From the NCBI GenBank assembly GCA_963717375.1, contig OY970329.1, positions 1,178,001 through 1,242,000 on the forward strand: DNA of 64,000 nucleotides. The letters run 5' to 3'. The position numbers were made by a program, and so were the translations under genes. Source of the DNA: VRUE01 sp963717375. GTDB lineage: Bacteria > Actinomycetota > Thermoleophilia > Solirubrobacterales > 70-9. The notes below the pieces were generated by a model that was not told the DNA's origin, did no database searches, and saw only the letters and a list, made by a program, of their open reading frames with translations. Positions 19,392 through 28,440 of this stretch are shown here, in pieces (positions within the stretch are counted from its first letter, which is position 1; each line of letters opens with the position of its first letter).

Positions 19392-20798
19392 ATGGCCAAG
19401 GCCGACGCCAAACACACCGACGCGCCCGCCGACGTGCTGACGATCTTCGGGATCAGCGGCGACCTGGCGAAGAAGATGACCTTCCGGGCGCTCTACCGGC
19501 TGGAGGCCGCCGGCAAGCTCGACTGCCCGATCGTCGGCGTCGCGATCGACGACTGGGACAGCGAGCAGCTGCGCAAGCACGCTCACGACTCGATCGCCGC
19601 GAGCGTCAGCAGCCCCGACGAGGACGTCTTCAGCCGCCTCGCGGCTCGTCTCTCCTACGTCCAGGGCGATTACGCCGACGCCGACACCTTCAAGCGTGTC
19701 GGCGAGGCAATCGGCGAGGCCAAGCGGCCGGTCTTCTACCTCGAGATCCCGCCCTCGCTGTTCGCCACCGTGGTCCACGGGCTCGGCGACGCCGGTCTGA
19801 CCGAGAACGCCCACGTCGTGATCGAGAAGCCCTTCGGCCACGACCTGGAGTCCGCGCGGGCGCTCAACGCCGAACTCTGCGAGGTGCTCGAGGAGTCGCA
19901 GATCCTGCGCATCGACCATTACCTCGGCAAGGAGCCGGTGATGGACATCACCTACCTGCGCTTCGCCAACGCCGTGCTGGAGCCGGTCTGGAACCGCCAG
20001 CACGTCTCCCACGTGCAGATGACGATCGCCGAGAACTTCGGCGTCGACGACCGCGGCCGCTTCTACGACGCCGTCGGGGCGATGCGCGACGTGATCCAAA
20101 ACCACGCCCTGCAGGTCCTGGCGCTGGTCGGGATGGGGCCGCCGACCGACAACCACCACGACTCGATCCGCGACAAGAAGCTCGAATTCTTCAAGGCGAT
20201 GCGCACCGCCGACCCGAAGAAATACGTGCGCGGCCAGTACAAGGGCTTCCTCGACGTCAAGGACGTGGCGCCTGATTCGACCACCGAGACCTTCGCCGCG
20301 GTCGAGCTGGCGGTCGACAACTGGCGCTGGCATGGGGTGCCCTTCTTCATCCGCGCCGGCAAGTGCATGCCGGCGAAGTCGAGTGAGGTGAGCGTCGTCT
20401 TCAAGCGACCGCCGCCGCTCGGCGTCGGTGGCGGCAAGCGACCGGATCCGAACCGGATGACGGTGCGGATCGAGCCCGAGCCCGGCGCTCGCATGCGCCT
20501 CTTCGCCAAGCGCGCGGGCGAGGAGGCTTTCGAGCCAGCCGACATGGAAGTCCTCTTCGAAAAGGTCCCCGGCGAGGAGCCGGAGCCCTACGAGCGGCTG
20601 CTCGGCGATGCGATCGCCGGTCGCCACACGCTCTTCACCCGCCAGGACACGGTCGAGGAGACCTGGCGAGTCGTGGAGCCGCTGCTCGAAGAACCCGGGC
20701 CGGTGCACCAGTACGAGCCGGGGACCTGGGGGCCGCCCGAGGCTGCCGAGCTGACCCGCGGCGTCACCCAGTGGCAAGAGCCCTGGCTGCCGAGCTAG
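19392..20798 (+). CDS. zwf: Glucose-6-phosphate 1-dehydrogenase
   Basis: 468 aa, full length. Nucleotide-binding TIFGISGDLAKK (the usual GASGDL), EKPFGHDLESARALN, and the active-site RIDHYLGKEPVMDI with the catalytic His are present. It oxidises glucose 6-phosphate to 6-phosphogluconolactone, making reduced cofactor. It is divergent from gnd-pgl, so the oxidative branch is arranged around one intergenic region. A GGGGAGG stretch about 20 bp upstream of the ATG is the nearest ribosome-site-like sequence, rather far away. No OpcA homologue is adjacent. Confidence 0.97.
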   Translation: MAKADAKHTDAPADVLTIFGISGDLAKKMTFRALYRLEAAGKLDCPIVGVAIDDWDSEQLRKHAHDSIAASVSSPDEDVFSRLAARLSYVQGDYADADTFKRVGEAIGEAKRPVFYLEIPPSLFATVVHGLGDAGLTENAHVVIEKPFGHDLESARALNAELCEVLEESQILRIDHYLGKEPVMDITYLRFANAVLEPVWNRQHVSHVQMTIAENFGVDDRGRFYDAVGAMRDVIQNHALQVLALVGMGPPTDNHHDSIRDKKLEFFKAMRTADPKKYVRGQYKGFLDVKDVAPDSTTETFAAVELAVDNWRWHGVPFFIRAGKCMPAKSSEVSVVFKRPPPLGVGGGKRPDPNRMTVRIEPEPGARMRLFAKRAGEEAFEPADMEVLFEKVPGEEPEPYERLLGDAIAGRHTLFTRQDTVEETWRVVEPLLEEPGPVHQYEPGTWGPPEAAELTRGVTQWQEPWLPS

Positions 20799-20849
20799 CA
20801 GCCCGCCCAGACGCAATCCCGACCACCGTGCTAGATTTGGGACCCCTAA

Positions 20850-20868
20850 TTAGGGGCGCCTAACGTAA
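20850..20868. promoter_or_regulatory. DtxR/IdeR-like iron box upstream of efeU
   Basis: TTAGGGGCGCCTAACGTAA matches the published-type DtxR/IdeR consensus TTAGGTTAGCCTAACCTAA at 15 of 19 positions by my count. Its core is TTAGG-N4-CCTAA. An overlapping dyad, CCCCTAATTAGGGG (20843-20856), abuts it, so two dimers could bind. It lies 34 bp before the efeU start. Confidence 0.65.
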
Positions 20869-20902
20869 TGTCGGACCACGTAGAGCAGAGGAACGAGCAG
20901 CG

Positions 20903-21763
20903 TTGATCCCCACTTTGGTCATCGCCCTGCGCGAGGGTGTCGAGGCCTCGCTGATTGTCGGCATCATCGCCGCCTTCCTGGTCAAGGAGGGCAGACAGGA
21001 CGCGATGCGGCAGATGTGGGCCGGCGTGGCGATCGCCGTTGCGCTCTGCATCGGGATCGCGGTAATGCTCGAGACGATCGGCCAACAGCTTCCCCAGCGT
21101 GAGCAGGAGGGGCTCGAGACCGTGATCGGGCTGATCGCGGTCTCGGCCGTGACCTACATGATCATCTGGATGCGCCGCAACGCCAAGGGCATCAAGAAGG
21201 TGCTGGAAGGCAACGCCGCGAGCGCCCTGGCCAGCGGCTCGACCATGGCCCTGGTCGCGATGGCCTTCCTGGCGGTGCTGCGCGAGGGCTTCGAGACCTC
21301 GGTCTTCCTGCTCGCCGCATTCCAGGACTCGACCGACACGACCGCGGCGAGCATCGGCGCGATCATCGGCCTGGTCGCGGCGATCGCGATCGGCCTCGGC
21401 ATCTACCGCGGCGGCGTGCGCATCAACCTCACCCGCTTCTTCCGCGTCACCGGCCTGATCCTCGTCTTCGTCGCCGCCGGCCTGCTCGCCACCTCCCTGC
21501 ACACGGCCCACGAGGCCGGCTGGTTCAACGGCCTGCAGAACCAAGCGCTGGATCTGACCTGGCTCGTGCAGCCGGGGACGATCTCCGGCTCGCTGCTGAC
21601 CGGGATGCTCGGCCTGCAGCCTCAGCCGACGCTCGGTGAGGTACTGATCTACGTGCTCTACGCAGTGCCGATGACCCTCTACGTGATCTGGCCCGACCGC
21701 CTGCGACTGCGCCGCGCGACCGCCCGCTCTCGCAGTTCGGCCCCCGCCGAGAGCCCGGCTTGA
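20903..21763 (+). CDS. efeU: EfeU/FTR1-type ferrous iron permease
   Basis: 286 aa, about seven membrane segments. The two REXXE iron-binding motifs are REGVE (about residues 10-14) and REGFE (about 127-131). The start is TTG 20903; no ATG or GTG exists in frame upstream before a stop, and the family N-terminus begins here. AGAGGA lies about 12 bp upstream. It forms the permease of the EfeUOB iron importer. efeB follows after 19 bp. The iron-box-like dyad upstream suggests repression when iron is plentiful. Confidence 0.93.
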   Translation: MIPTLVIALREGVEASLIVGIIAAFLVKEGRQDAMRQMWAGVAIAVALCIGIAVMLETIGQQLPQREQEGLETVIGLIAVSAVTYMIIWMRRNAKGIKKVLEGNAASALASGSTMALVAMAFLAVLREGFETSVFLLAAFQDSTDTTAASIGAIIGLVAAIAIGLGIYRGGVRINLTRFFRVTGLILVFVAAGLLATSLHTAHEAGWFNGLQNQALDLTWLVQPGTISGSLLTGMLGLQPQPTLGEVLIYVLYAVPMTLYVIWPDRLRLRRATARSRSSAPAESPA

Positions 21764-21782
21764 GCCCGCGCAGCCAACTGCG

Positions 21783-23015
21783 ATGACCGAGCTCACACGG
21801 CGTCGACTGCTGGCGGCGGCTGGCGTCGGCGCGGCTGGCGTCGGCCTCGGCGGTGCGGCCGGCTACCTGGTCGGCAGCGACGACGCGCAGGCGAGCGACG
21901 GCACCGGCTCGGTCCCCTTCTTCGGCGAACACCAGGCCGGGATCGACACGCCGGCCCAGGATCGCCTCCACTTCGCCGCCTTCGACCTGGTCAACCCGAG
22001 TCGAGCGGCATTGCGCGAACTGATGCAGGAATGGTCAAGCGCTGCCGCCGAAATGACCGCGGGGCAGATGATCGGCGACGCCAACGGGGTCGAGCTCGCG
22101 CCACCCGACGACACCGGCGAGACGGTCGGGCTGCTGCCCTCGCGGCTGACGGTCACCTTCGGCTTCGGACCGAGCCTCTTCGCGCGAGGCGAGCTTGGCT
22201 TGCGGAGCTCCCGCCCGGCGGCGCTGCAACCGATCCCAGCCCTGCCCGGTGACGAGCTGAAAGAGGGCGAAAGCGGCGGCGACATCTGCGTGCAGGCCTG
22301 CTCCGACGATCCCCAGGTCGCCTTCCACGCGATCCGCAACCTTGCCCGGATCGGCCGCGGCACGGTGGTGATGCGCTGGTCGCAGCTCGGCTTCGGCCGC
22401 ACCGCCAGCACCAGTCGCAGCCAGGAGACGCCGCGCAACCTGATGGGCTTCAAGGACGGCACCGCCAACATCAAGGCCGAGGACACCGCGGCGATGGACC
22501 GCTACGTCTGGGTCGGTAACGAAGGCCCCGCCTGGATGCGCGGCGGCAGCTACCTGGTCACCCGGCGCATCCGCATGCTGCTCGAGGTCTGGGATCGCTC
22601 GGCGCTGGGCGACCAAGAAGAAACGATCGGCAGGGACAAGTACAAAGGCGCGCCGCTGGGCGCAAGCGAGGAGTTCGATCCGCTCGACCTCGAGGCCGAA
22701 CAGAACGGTGAGCCAGTGATCCCGGTCGACGCCCACGTCCGGCTCGCTTCCGCTTCCGCCAATGACGGCGAGCGGATCCTCCGCCGCGGCTACTCCTTCA
22801 CCGATGGCGTCGACGAGAGCCTCGGCGAGCTCGAAGCCGGCCTCTTCTTCATCTGCTTCCAGCGTGACCCACAGCGCCAGTTCGTCACGATCCAGCGCCG
22901 GCTGGGCTCCAACGACGCGCTCAACGAGTACATCAAGCACGTCGGCAGCGCCGTCTTCGCGGTGCCCCCGGGAGCGCGATCCGGCGGCTACGTCGGCGAA
23001 ACGCTGCTCGGCTGA
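21783..23015 (+). CDS. efeB: EfeB, Tat-exported DyP-type haem peroxidase
   Basis: 410 aa. A twin-arginine signal (TRRRLLAAAGVGAAG, then a hydrophobic run) shows folded export. The DyP motif GFKDGT with following NI and the proximal haem His in DAHVRLAS are present. In EfeUOB this peroxidase acts outside the membrane with EfeO to deliver iron, by oxidising ferrous iron and possibly releasing iron from haem. It lies 19 bp after efeU and so shares its transcript. The order U-B-O differs from E. coli U-O-B. Confidence 0.95.
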   Translation: MTELTRRRLLAAAGVGAAGVGLGGAAGYLVGSDDAQASDGTGSVPFFGEHQAGIDTPAQDRLHFAAFDLVNPSRAALRELMQEWSSAAAEMTAGQMIGDANGVELAPPDDTGETVGLLPSRLTVTFGFGPSLFARGELGLRSSRPAALQPIPALPGDELKEGESGGDICVQACSDDPQVAFHAIRNLARIGRGTVVMRWSQLGFGRTASTSRSQETPRNLMGFKDGTANIKAEDTAAMDRYVWVGNEGPAWMRGGSYLVTRRIRMLLEVWDRSALGDQEETIGRDKYKGAPLGASEEFDPLDLEAEQNGEPVIPVDAHVRLASASANDGERILRRGYSFTDGVDESLGELEAGLFFICFQRDPQRQFVTIQRRLGSNDALNEYIKHVGSAVFAVPPGARSGGYVGETLLG

Positions 23016-23052
23016 ACGCACCAGGTATTCCGACCTGATCTGTCGGTTTTTG

Positions 23053-23066
23053 TTAGGGTGCCCTAA
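23053..23066. promoter_or_regulatory. Second iron-box-like dyad, upstream of efeO
   Basis: TTAGGGTGCCCTAA is a TTAGG-N4-CCTAA dyad with the same spacing as the core of the site before efeU. It lies 38 bp upstream of the efeO ATG in a 89-bp gap after efeB, suggesting a second iron-controlled promoter. Confidence 0.6.
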
Positions 23067-23104
23067 ATTTTCTCGTCCCAACCCAAAGAAGGAGTTCTCC
23101 AGCA

Positions 23105-24223
23105 ATGAATCGATTCCCCGTCCGCCTCTCGCTGGCCGCTCTGGCCATCGGCCTGGTCGCGCTGCTCGCCGCCGGCTGTGGCTCCAGCGACGACGGGCCT
23201 GCCGGCGCCAAGAAGATGTCCTTCGCGCTGACCGACGCCGGCTGCGATCCCCACAACGCAAAGGCACCGGCCGGGCCGATCACGTTCGACGTTGAAAACA
23301 CCGGCAGCGGCAGCGTCACCGAGCTCGAGGTTCTGGACGGGGACACGATTCTGGGCGAGGTGGAGAACCTCTCCGAGGGCCTCTCGGGCAGCTTCTCGCT
23401 GACCCTGGAGGAGGGCGAATACACGCTGCGCTGCAACGGCGGCTCCGAAGAAGATGGCACCCTGACGGTGACCGGCGGCGCCACCGCGAGCACCAGCCCC
23501 GAGATCGAAGCGGCGATCGCCCAGTACCGCGAATACCTCGAGGAAAACACCGATGAGCTGGTCAGCGCCACCGAGCCGTTCGTCGTCGCGGTCGAAAGCG
23601 GTGAAGTCGACGAGGCCAAGACCCTCTACGCCGCCGCCCGCATCCCCTACGAGCGGATCGAGCCGGTGGCCGAGTCCTTCGGCGACCTCGACCCCCGCAT
23701 CGACGCCCGCGCCAATGACATTCCGCCGAATGAATTCGGCGGATTTCACAGGATTGAGAAAGCTCTTTGGGTCGAAAACACAACCGACGGCATGAAGCCC
23801 GTCGCCGCGGAACTCCTGGCCGACGTCGAAGAACTGCAGCAGAAGGTGAAGACCGTCGACCTGCAGGCGGTGCAGATCGCCAACGGCGCCAACGAGCTCC
23901 TGGGCGAGGTCTCGGCCTCGAAGATCACCGGCGAGGAGGAGCGCTACTCGCACATCGACCTGGTCGACTTCGAGGCCAACGTCGAAGGGGCCGAGGCGGC
24001 GTTCGAAGCGGTCGAGCCGCTGCTGAGCGAAAAGGACCCGAAGCTGGCAAAGGAAATCGAAGCGAGCTTTGAAGACGTCTACGCCTCGCTGAAGCCCTAC
24101 AAGCGCGGCAACGGCTTCGTCTCCTACACGGAACTGACGAAGGCCGACACGCGCAAGCTGGCGCAGGAAATTGACGCTCTCGCCGAGGAGTTGTCACAGG
24201 TGCCCGCCCAGATCGTCGGATGA
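23105..24223 (+). CDS. efeO: EfeO, iron-binding lipoprotein (cupredoxin plus M75 imelysin domain)
   Basis: 372 aa. AAGGAG ribosome site before the ATG. The signal peptide ends in a lipobox (LLAAGC), so it is lipid anchored. A cupredoxin-like domain (about 36-122) precedes the M75 domain (about 135-372), whose HxxE motif is GFHRIEKALW. It binds iron outside the membrane and passes it to EfeU. It follows efeB after 89 bp with its own iron-box-like dyad, and could be made separately from efeUB. Confidence 0.95.
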   Translation: MNRFPVRLSLAALAIGLVALLAAGCGSSDDGPAGAKKMSFALTDAGCDPHNAKAPAGPITFDVENTGSGSVTELEVLDGDTILGEVENLSEGLSGSFSLTLEEGEYTLRCNGGSEEDGTLTVTGGATASTSPEIEAAIAQYREYLEENTDELVSATEPFVVAVESGEVDEAKTLYAAARIPYERIEPVAESFGDLDPRIDARANDIPPNEFGGFHRIEKALWVENTTDGMKPVAAELLADVEELQQKVKTVDLQAVQIANGANELLGEVSASKITGEEERYSHIDLVDFEANVEGAEAAFEAVEPLLSEKDPKLAKEIEASFEDVYASLKPYKRGNGFVSYTELTKADTRKLAQEIDALAEELSQVPAQIVG

Positions 24224-24242
24224 AGGCCATAGCCTGGTCCCC

Positions 24243-25805
24243 ATGACCGTTACGGCTGGGGACCAGGCTGACGTTCTGCTCGCGAAGCTCGGCTTCGAGC
24301 ACTGGCGGCTGGGGCAAAAGGAGGCGGTTGAGGCCGCGCTCGAGGGGCGCGACTCGCTGATCGTCATGCCCACCGGCGGCGGCAAGAGCCTCTGCTATCA
24401 GCTGCCAGGACTGGCGACCGAGGACCTGACGATCGTGGTCAGCCCGCTGATCGCGCTGATGAACGACCAGTGGCGGCGGCTGATCGCCGGCGGCCACCCG
24501 GTCGCGATGATCTCCTCCGGGATGAGCCCCGATGCCGCCCGGGCCGCCCTCGACCAGGTGCGCAGCGGTGCGGCGCGGATCGTCTACTGCTCGCCGGAGC
24601 GCTTCGCCTCGGGCGTCTTCCTCGATGCGCTGGCACAGCGGCGGATCGACTTGATGGCGGTCGACGAGGCGCACTGCGTCTCGGAGTGGGGGCACGACTT
24701 CCGGCCCGACTACCTGCGCCTGCCCGAAATCGCCGAGCGACTGGGAAGGCCCACCGTGATGGCGTGCACGGCGACCGCGACCAAGGCGGTGGCGGCCGAG
24801 ATCGTTTCCCGCTTCGGCCTGCGCGAACCGCTGCAGGTGCGCTCCGGGTTCGACCGCCCCAACCTCTCCTTCGACGTCGTCAGGCTCGAAGGGAAAGGGT
24901 CGAAGGCGAGGCGGCTGGCCCTGCTCGAAGCGGGACTGGCCGACCCCGAGAACCGGCCGGCGATCGTCTACTGCGGCACCCGGCGCGACACCGACGAGGT
25001 GGCGCAGTCGCTGCGCGACTCCGGCCTGCGCGCGCTCGGCTACCACGCCGGCATGGAGGCGGAGGACCGCACTGACACGCAGCGCCGCTTCATGACCGGC
25101 GAGGTGGAAGTGATCGTCGCCACCAACGCCTTCGGCATGGGCGTCGACAAGGCCAACGTGCGCTCGGTCTGGCACATGGCGATCCCGACCAGCCTCGAGG
25201 CCTACTACCAGGAGGCCGGCAGAGGCGGGCGCGACGGCCTGCCGGCCAAGGCGGTGATGCTGGCGATGAAGGCCGACCTCGGGCGCCTGGTCCGCTTCAT
25301 CGAACAGCGCGATCCCGAGCTGACGATCGCCCGCGAGCGCGGCTGGCGCGACTACCGCACGATCAAGTCCTTCATCTACGACGATCGCTGCCGGCGGCGC
25401 AGCATCCTCGACCACTTCGGCGACCGCGAAGCGGGCCGGCCGCTGGGGCGCTGCTGCGACGTCTGCGACGCGCAGAGCTGGCTGCCGGATCCGGAGACGA
25501 TCACCGTGCGAGCGCCGGCCCGGGCCAAGGCCTCGGCTGCGCCGCCGCCTGAGCTGTCAGCCTCCGATGGCCCGCTCTTCGACGAGCTGAAGGCGTGGCG
25601 CCTGCGGGTAGCCGACGGCAAACCGGCCTTCACGATCGCCCACAACACGACGCTGGCGGCGATCGCGGCGACGCGGCCCGGAGACGACGCGAGCCTGCTC
25701 GCGATCCGCGGCATCGGCCCCAGCTTCATCACCAAGTTCGCGCCTGAAGTCCTCGCGCTCGTCGCCGCGCACCCCCGTGGCAGCGCCCTCGAACCGGCTG
25801 CCTGA
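24243..25805 (+). CDS. recQ: ATP-dependent DNA helicase RecQ
   Basis: 520 aa. Walker A is MPTGGGKSLCYQLP, the DExH box is VDEAHCVSEWGHDFRPDY, and motif VI is QEAGRGGRDG. Zn-binding Cys residues of the RQC subdomain are in DDRCRRRSILDHFGD and RCCDVCD. A C-terminal HRDC-like domain (about 440-505) ends the protein. It unwinds DNA 3'-5' in recombination and repair. I chose ATG 24243; the longer reading overlaps the efeO end and has no family similarity. It is 20 bp downstream of efeO, with no obvious promoter. Confidence 0.94.
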   Translation: MTVTAGDQADVLLAKLGFEHWRLGQKEAVEAALEGRDSLIVMPTGGGKSLCYQLPGLATEDLTIVVSPLIALMNDQWRRLIAGGHPVAMISSGMSPDAARAALDQVRSGAARIVYCSPERFASGVFLDALAQRRIDLMAVDEAHCVSEWGHDFRPDYLRLPEIAERLGRPTVMACTATATKAVAAEIVSRFGLREPLQVRSGFDRPNLSFDVVRLEGKGSKARRLALLEAGLADPENRPAIVYCGTRRDTDEVAQSLRDSGLRALGYHAGMEAEDRTDTQRRFMTGEVEVIVATNAFGMGVDKANVRSVWHMAIPTSLEAYYQEAGRGGRDGLPAKAVMLAMKADLGRLVRFIEQRDPELTIARERGWRDYRTIKSFIYDDRCRRRSILDHFGDREAGRPLGRCCDVCDAQSWLPDPETITVRAPARAKASAAPPPELSASDGPLFDELKAWRLRVADGKPAFTIAHNTTLAAIAATRPGDDASLLAIRGIGPSFITKFAPEVLALVAAHPRGSALEPAA

Positions 25806-25960
25806 GTCCCCTCCTGTCCGCGGTAGCGGATCGATCGCTGCCGGCGGGTGTTACAGCCGCACACGATCTCCCCGCTGACGGGCCGGATGTCAACTAAACC
25901 TCCGACTCCAGGCGCGTCGGCGGGGAGGGACTGTTCCCATGCCAGTCGAATGAAGCTCGG

Positions 25961-27031
25961 ATGCGCCCTCTCGGACAGCGAATCGCCCTGGTCGCGTTTG
26001 CCGCGGCGCTGCTTTGCCCTGCCACAGCGTCCGCAGCCGATACGGCCGCGCTGCTGCCGCACGGCAAGAAGATCTTCTTCGGGGTCAGCGATACCGGCGA
26101 CTCCGCAGACTTCGGCCAGTTCAGCGCGGCGCTGAACAAGCATCCGGCGCTGATCGAGAGCTTCCGCACCTGGGGTTCGGACTTCCCGGAGTCGATCGAA
26201 CGCTGGCAGGCTGCGCGGGCGCGCCCCGTGCTGCACATCACCACGGCCGACACGACCGACGGCCACGAGTTGATCGACCCGCGGCAGATCGCGCAGGGCT
26301 ACGGCGACGACTACCTGATCCGGCTCAACAGGCTGTTTTGGGAGAAGAAAATGCCCGCCTACATCCGGCCGCTGGGCGAGCCGAACCGCTGCCTCAACGT
26401 CTACTCCTCCTACGACTGCGGCGGCAAGCTCCGCGACGCCGCCCACAAGCCGCGCTGGTACCGGCAGGCGCTGCGCCGCATCTACATCGTCCTGCACGGC
26501 GGCGGCAAGCGGACGCTGATCGACACCCGTCTGGGCGAAGCCGGACTGCCGCCGCTGAAGAGCGAAGTGGGTGGGCTGCCGAAGGCGCCGCTCGCGGTGA
26601 TCTGGAGCACGCTGCCGGCCGGCTCGCCGACGGTGCCGCAGAACCGGCCCAAACACTTCTACCCTGGCGACGACTACGTCGACTGGGTCGGTACCGACTT
26701 CTACTCCGACAACCAGGACTGGAAAGCCCTGACCGGCCTCTACAACCGCTTCTCCACAAAGCCCTTCTCGATCCCCGAGTTCGGCGTCTCCAGCGGCGAC
26801 GACCCCGCCTACATGACCAAGCTGATGGCCTGGGTCCGCCGCCACGAGCGCACCAAGATGCTCATCTACTACCAAGACTTCGGCTCGACCAGCGCCTACC
26901 GAATCCAGAACTACCCGGCCAGCCTGGCGGTTCTGAGCAACGCCCTCCACCACCCGGTCTTCCCCGCCTTCGCCCCCAACCCGCCGGTTGCGCCACCCCC
27001 GCCACCGGGCGGGCTGTCGCCGGCCCCCTAG
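25961..27031 (+). CDS. Secreted glycoside-hydrolase-like protein (GH26-like TIM barrel)
   Basis: 356 aa. An N-terminal signal peptide (about 1-26, ending TASAAD) is followed by a (beta/alpha)-barrel-like sequence. Candidate catalytic Glu residues are in YIRPLGEPN and FSIPEFGVSS, positions matching acid/base and nucleophile of GH26-like clan-A enzymes; VDWVGTDFYSDN is also typical. A Pro-rich tail ends it. It probably cleaves extracellular beta-glycans, but the substrate is unclear. Its stop shares CTAG with the convergent propeller gene. Confidence 0.75.
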   Translation: MRPLGQRIALVAFAAALLCPATASAADTAALLPHGKKIFFGVSDTGDSADFGQFSAALNKHPALIESFRTWGSDFPESIERWQAARARPVLHITTADTTDGHELIDPRQIAQGYGDDYLIRLNRLFWEKKMPAYIRPLGEPNRCLNVYSSYDCGGKLRDAAHKPRWYRQALRRIYIVLHGGGKRTLIDTRLGEAGLPPLKSEVGGLPKAPLAVIWSTLPAGSPTVPQNRPKHFYPGDDYVDWVGTDFYSDNQDWKALTGLYNRFSTKPFSIPEFGVSSGDDPAYMTKLMAWVRRHERTKMLIYYQDFGSTSAYRIQNYPASLAVLSNALHHPVFPAFAPNPPVAPPPPPGGLSPAP

Positions 27032-28293
27032 CGTTTTTTCGCGGGGGCCTTCTTCGGGCGCGGCTCGCCCTTCGGGGCAACGATCGCGGGGCCCACGGCG
27101 CGTTTGTACTTGTAGGGCTGCAGGGCGGTGATGCTGGAGTAGCCGGTCAGGTAAATCTGGTGGCCGTCCGAGATCACCGGCGAGTAGGTGCCGCGACCGT
27201 AGTGGAAGACCTTGCGGCCGCTCTTCATCATGAAGCCGCTGGTGGTGTTGTTGGTGAACTCGGCGACGTAGACGATGTCGCCGATCGCCGAGAGCGAGCC
27301 GACCACCTGGCCGCCGGCCGAGCGGCTCCAGCGCACGCTGCCGTCCTTGGCGTCGAGCGCGTAGATGTTGCCGTCGAAGGAGCCGATGTAGACGGTCGGC
27401 GGGCTGTGTCGGGTGGTCGATACCGTCGGCCCGGAGTAGGCGTAGCCGCCGGTCGAGTAGCTCCAGGCGAGCGTGCCGTCCTTGATGTCGAAGCTGTAGA
27501 CGCGGTCGTCGTTGTTGCCGGCGTAGACGCGACCGAAGGCGACCGCGGGGGTCGAGTAGAACTGGCCCGAGGTACCGAAGCCCTGGCCAAGCGAGCCGCT
27601 CTGCCAAACCAGCTTGCCGGTCTTGGCGTCGACAGCGTTCATGTAGCCGCCGTAGTCGCCGACGTAGAGGGTGCCGTGGTAGTAGGCAGGGGCCGACTTA
27701 ACCGGGCCGCCGAGCGGGGTCGCCCAGCGCACGTCGCCGCTGATCGTGCTCAGCGCGTAGAGGTTGCCGTCCTCGCAACCGAAGTAGACGGTGCGGCCGA
27801 TCACCACCGGCGAGGACTCGGCCCGGCCCGGCAGCGAGTGTTTCCAGACCACCTTGCCGGTCTTCGCGTCGAGCTTGACGATGTGGCCGGGGACGAGGTT
27901 GACGATGTAGAGGCGGTGCTTGGAGTAGGCCGGCGAGGAGGCGTTGAGGCGGCCGAGGCTGCGTTCCCAGAGCACCTTGCCGGTCTTGGCGTCGAGGGCG
28001 AAGGCGGTGCCGTTGTTGTTGATCGCGTAGAGCTTGCCGCCGACGTAGATCGGCGGGAACTCGAGCAGCGGGCGCTCGGTGTAGCGCCAGAGCTTGCGGA
28101 ACGGCGGCTTTACCCCCTTGGCCGGCAGGTAGCGGGTGCGGGCCGGGTTGAGCCCGAACATCGGCCAGTTGACCGTTTTCGCCTCCGGCTTCGGCGGCTT
28201 CTGCGGCACGAAAGCGGCGTTGGAATTGTGGACGTCGGCGGGGCGCTTGAGCAGCTCGTAGGCGAGTACACCAGCGCCGAGCACGACCAGCAC
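27028..28293 (-). CDS. Membrane-anchored PQQ-type (PQQ-binding-like) beta-propeller protein
   Basis: 421 aa from GTG 28293. Repeated blades AFALDAKTGKVLWE, KLDAKTGKVVWK, NAVDAKTGKLVWQ and YALDAKDGSVRWS form an eight-bladed-type PQQ/BamB-like propeller; a basic Lys/Pro tail follows. The reading frame stays open upstream, and a transmembrane helix (GLAVGLIVAAVLVVLGAGVL) straddles the GTG. This implies a start farther left in protein terms, perhaps a CTG at 28395 with GGGAG upstream. BamB-like scaffolding or binding outside the membrane is the likely role. No PQQ-dehydrogenase catalytic residues are evident. Confidence 0.8.
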   Translation of the reverse strand: MLVVLGAGVLAYELLKRPADVHNSNAAFVPQKPPKPEAKTVNWPMFGLNPARTRYLPAKGVKPPFRKLWRYTERPLLEFPPIYVGGKLYAINNNGTAFALDAKTGKVLWERSLGRLNASSPAYSKHRLYIVNLVPGHIVKLDAKTGKVVWKHSLPGRAESSPVVIGRTVYFGCEDGNLYALSTISGDVRWATPLGGPVKSAPAYYHGTLYVGDYGGYMNAVDAKTGKLVWQSGSLGQGFGTSGQFYSTPAVAFGRVYAGNNDDRVYSFDIKDGTLAWSYSTGGYAYSGPTVSTTRHSPPTVYIGSFDGNIYALDAKDGSVRWSRSAGGQVVGSLSAIGDIVYVAEFTNNTTSGFMMKSGRKVFHYGRGTYSPVISDGHQIYLTGYSSITALQPYKYKRAVGPAIVAPKGEPRPKKAPAKKR

Positions 28294-28440
28294 GGCGGCG
28301 ACAATCAGGCCGACCGCCAGCCCGCGGCGGCTATGCCAGAAGTGCCCGACGGCGCTCCAGACGCCGACCAGGAGCGTTTTCCAGAACCCCTTCAGCGGCG
28401 CAACTCCCGCTCTTCGACGCGCGGGCTCATCCGCGCTCGC

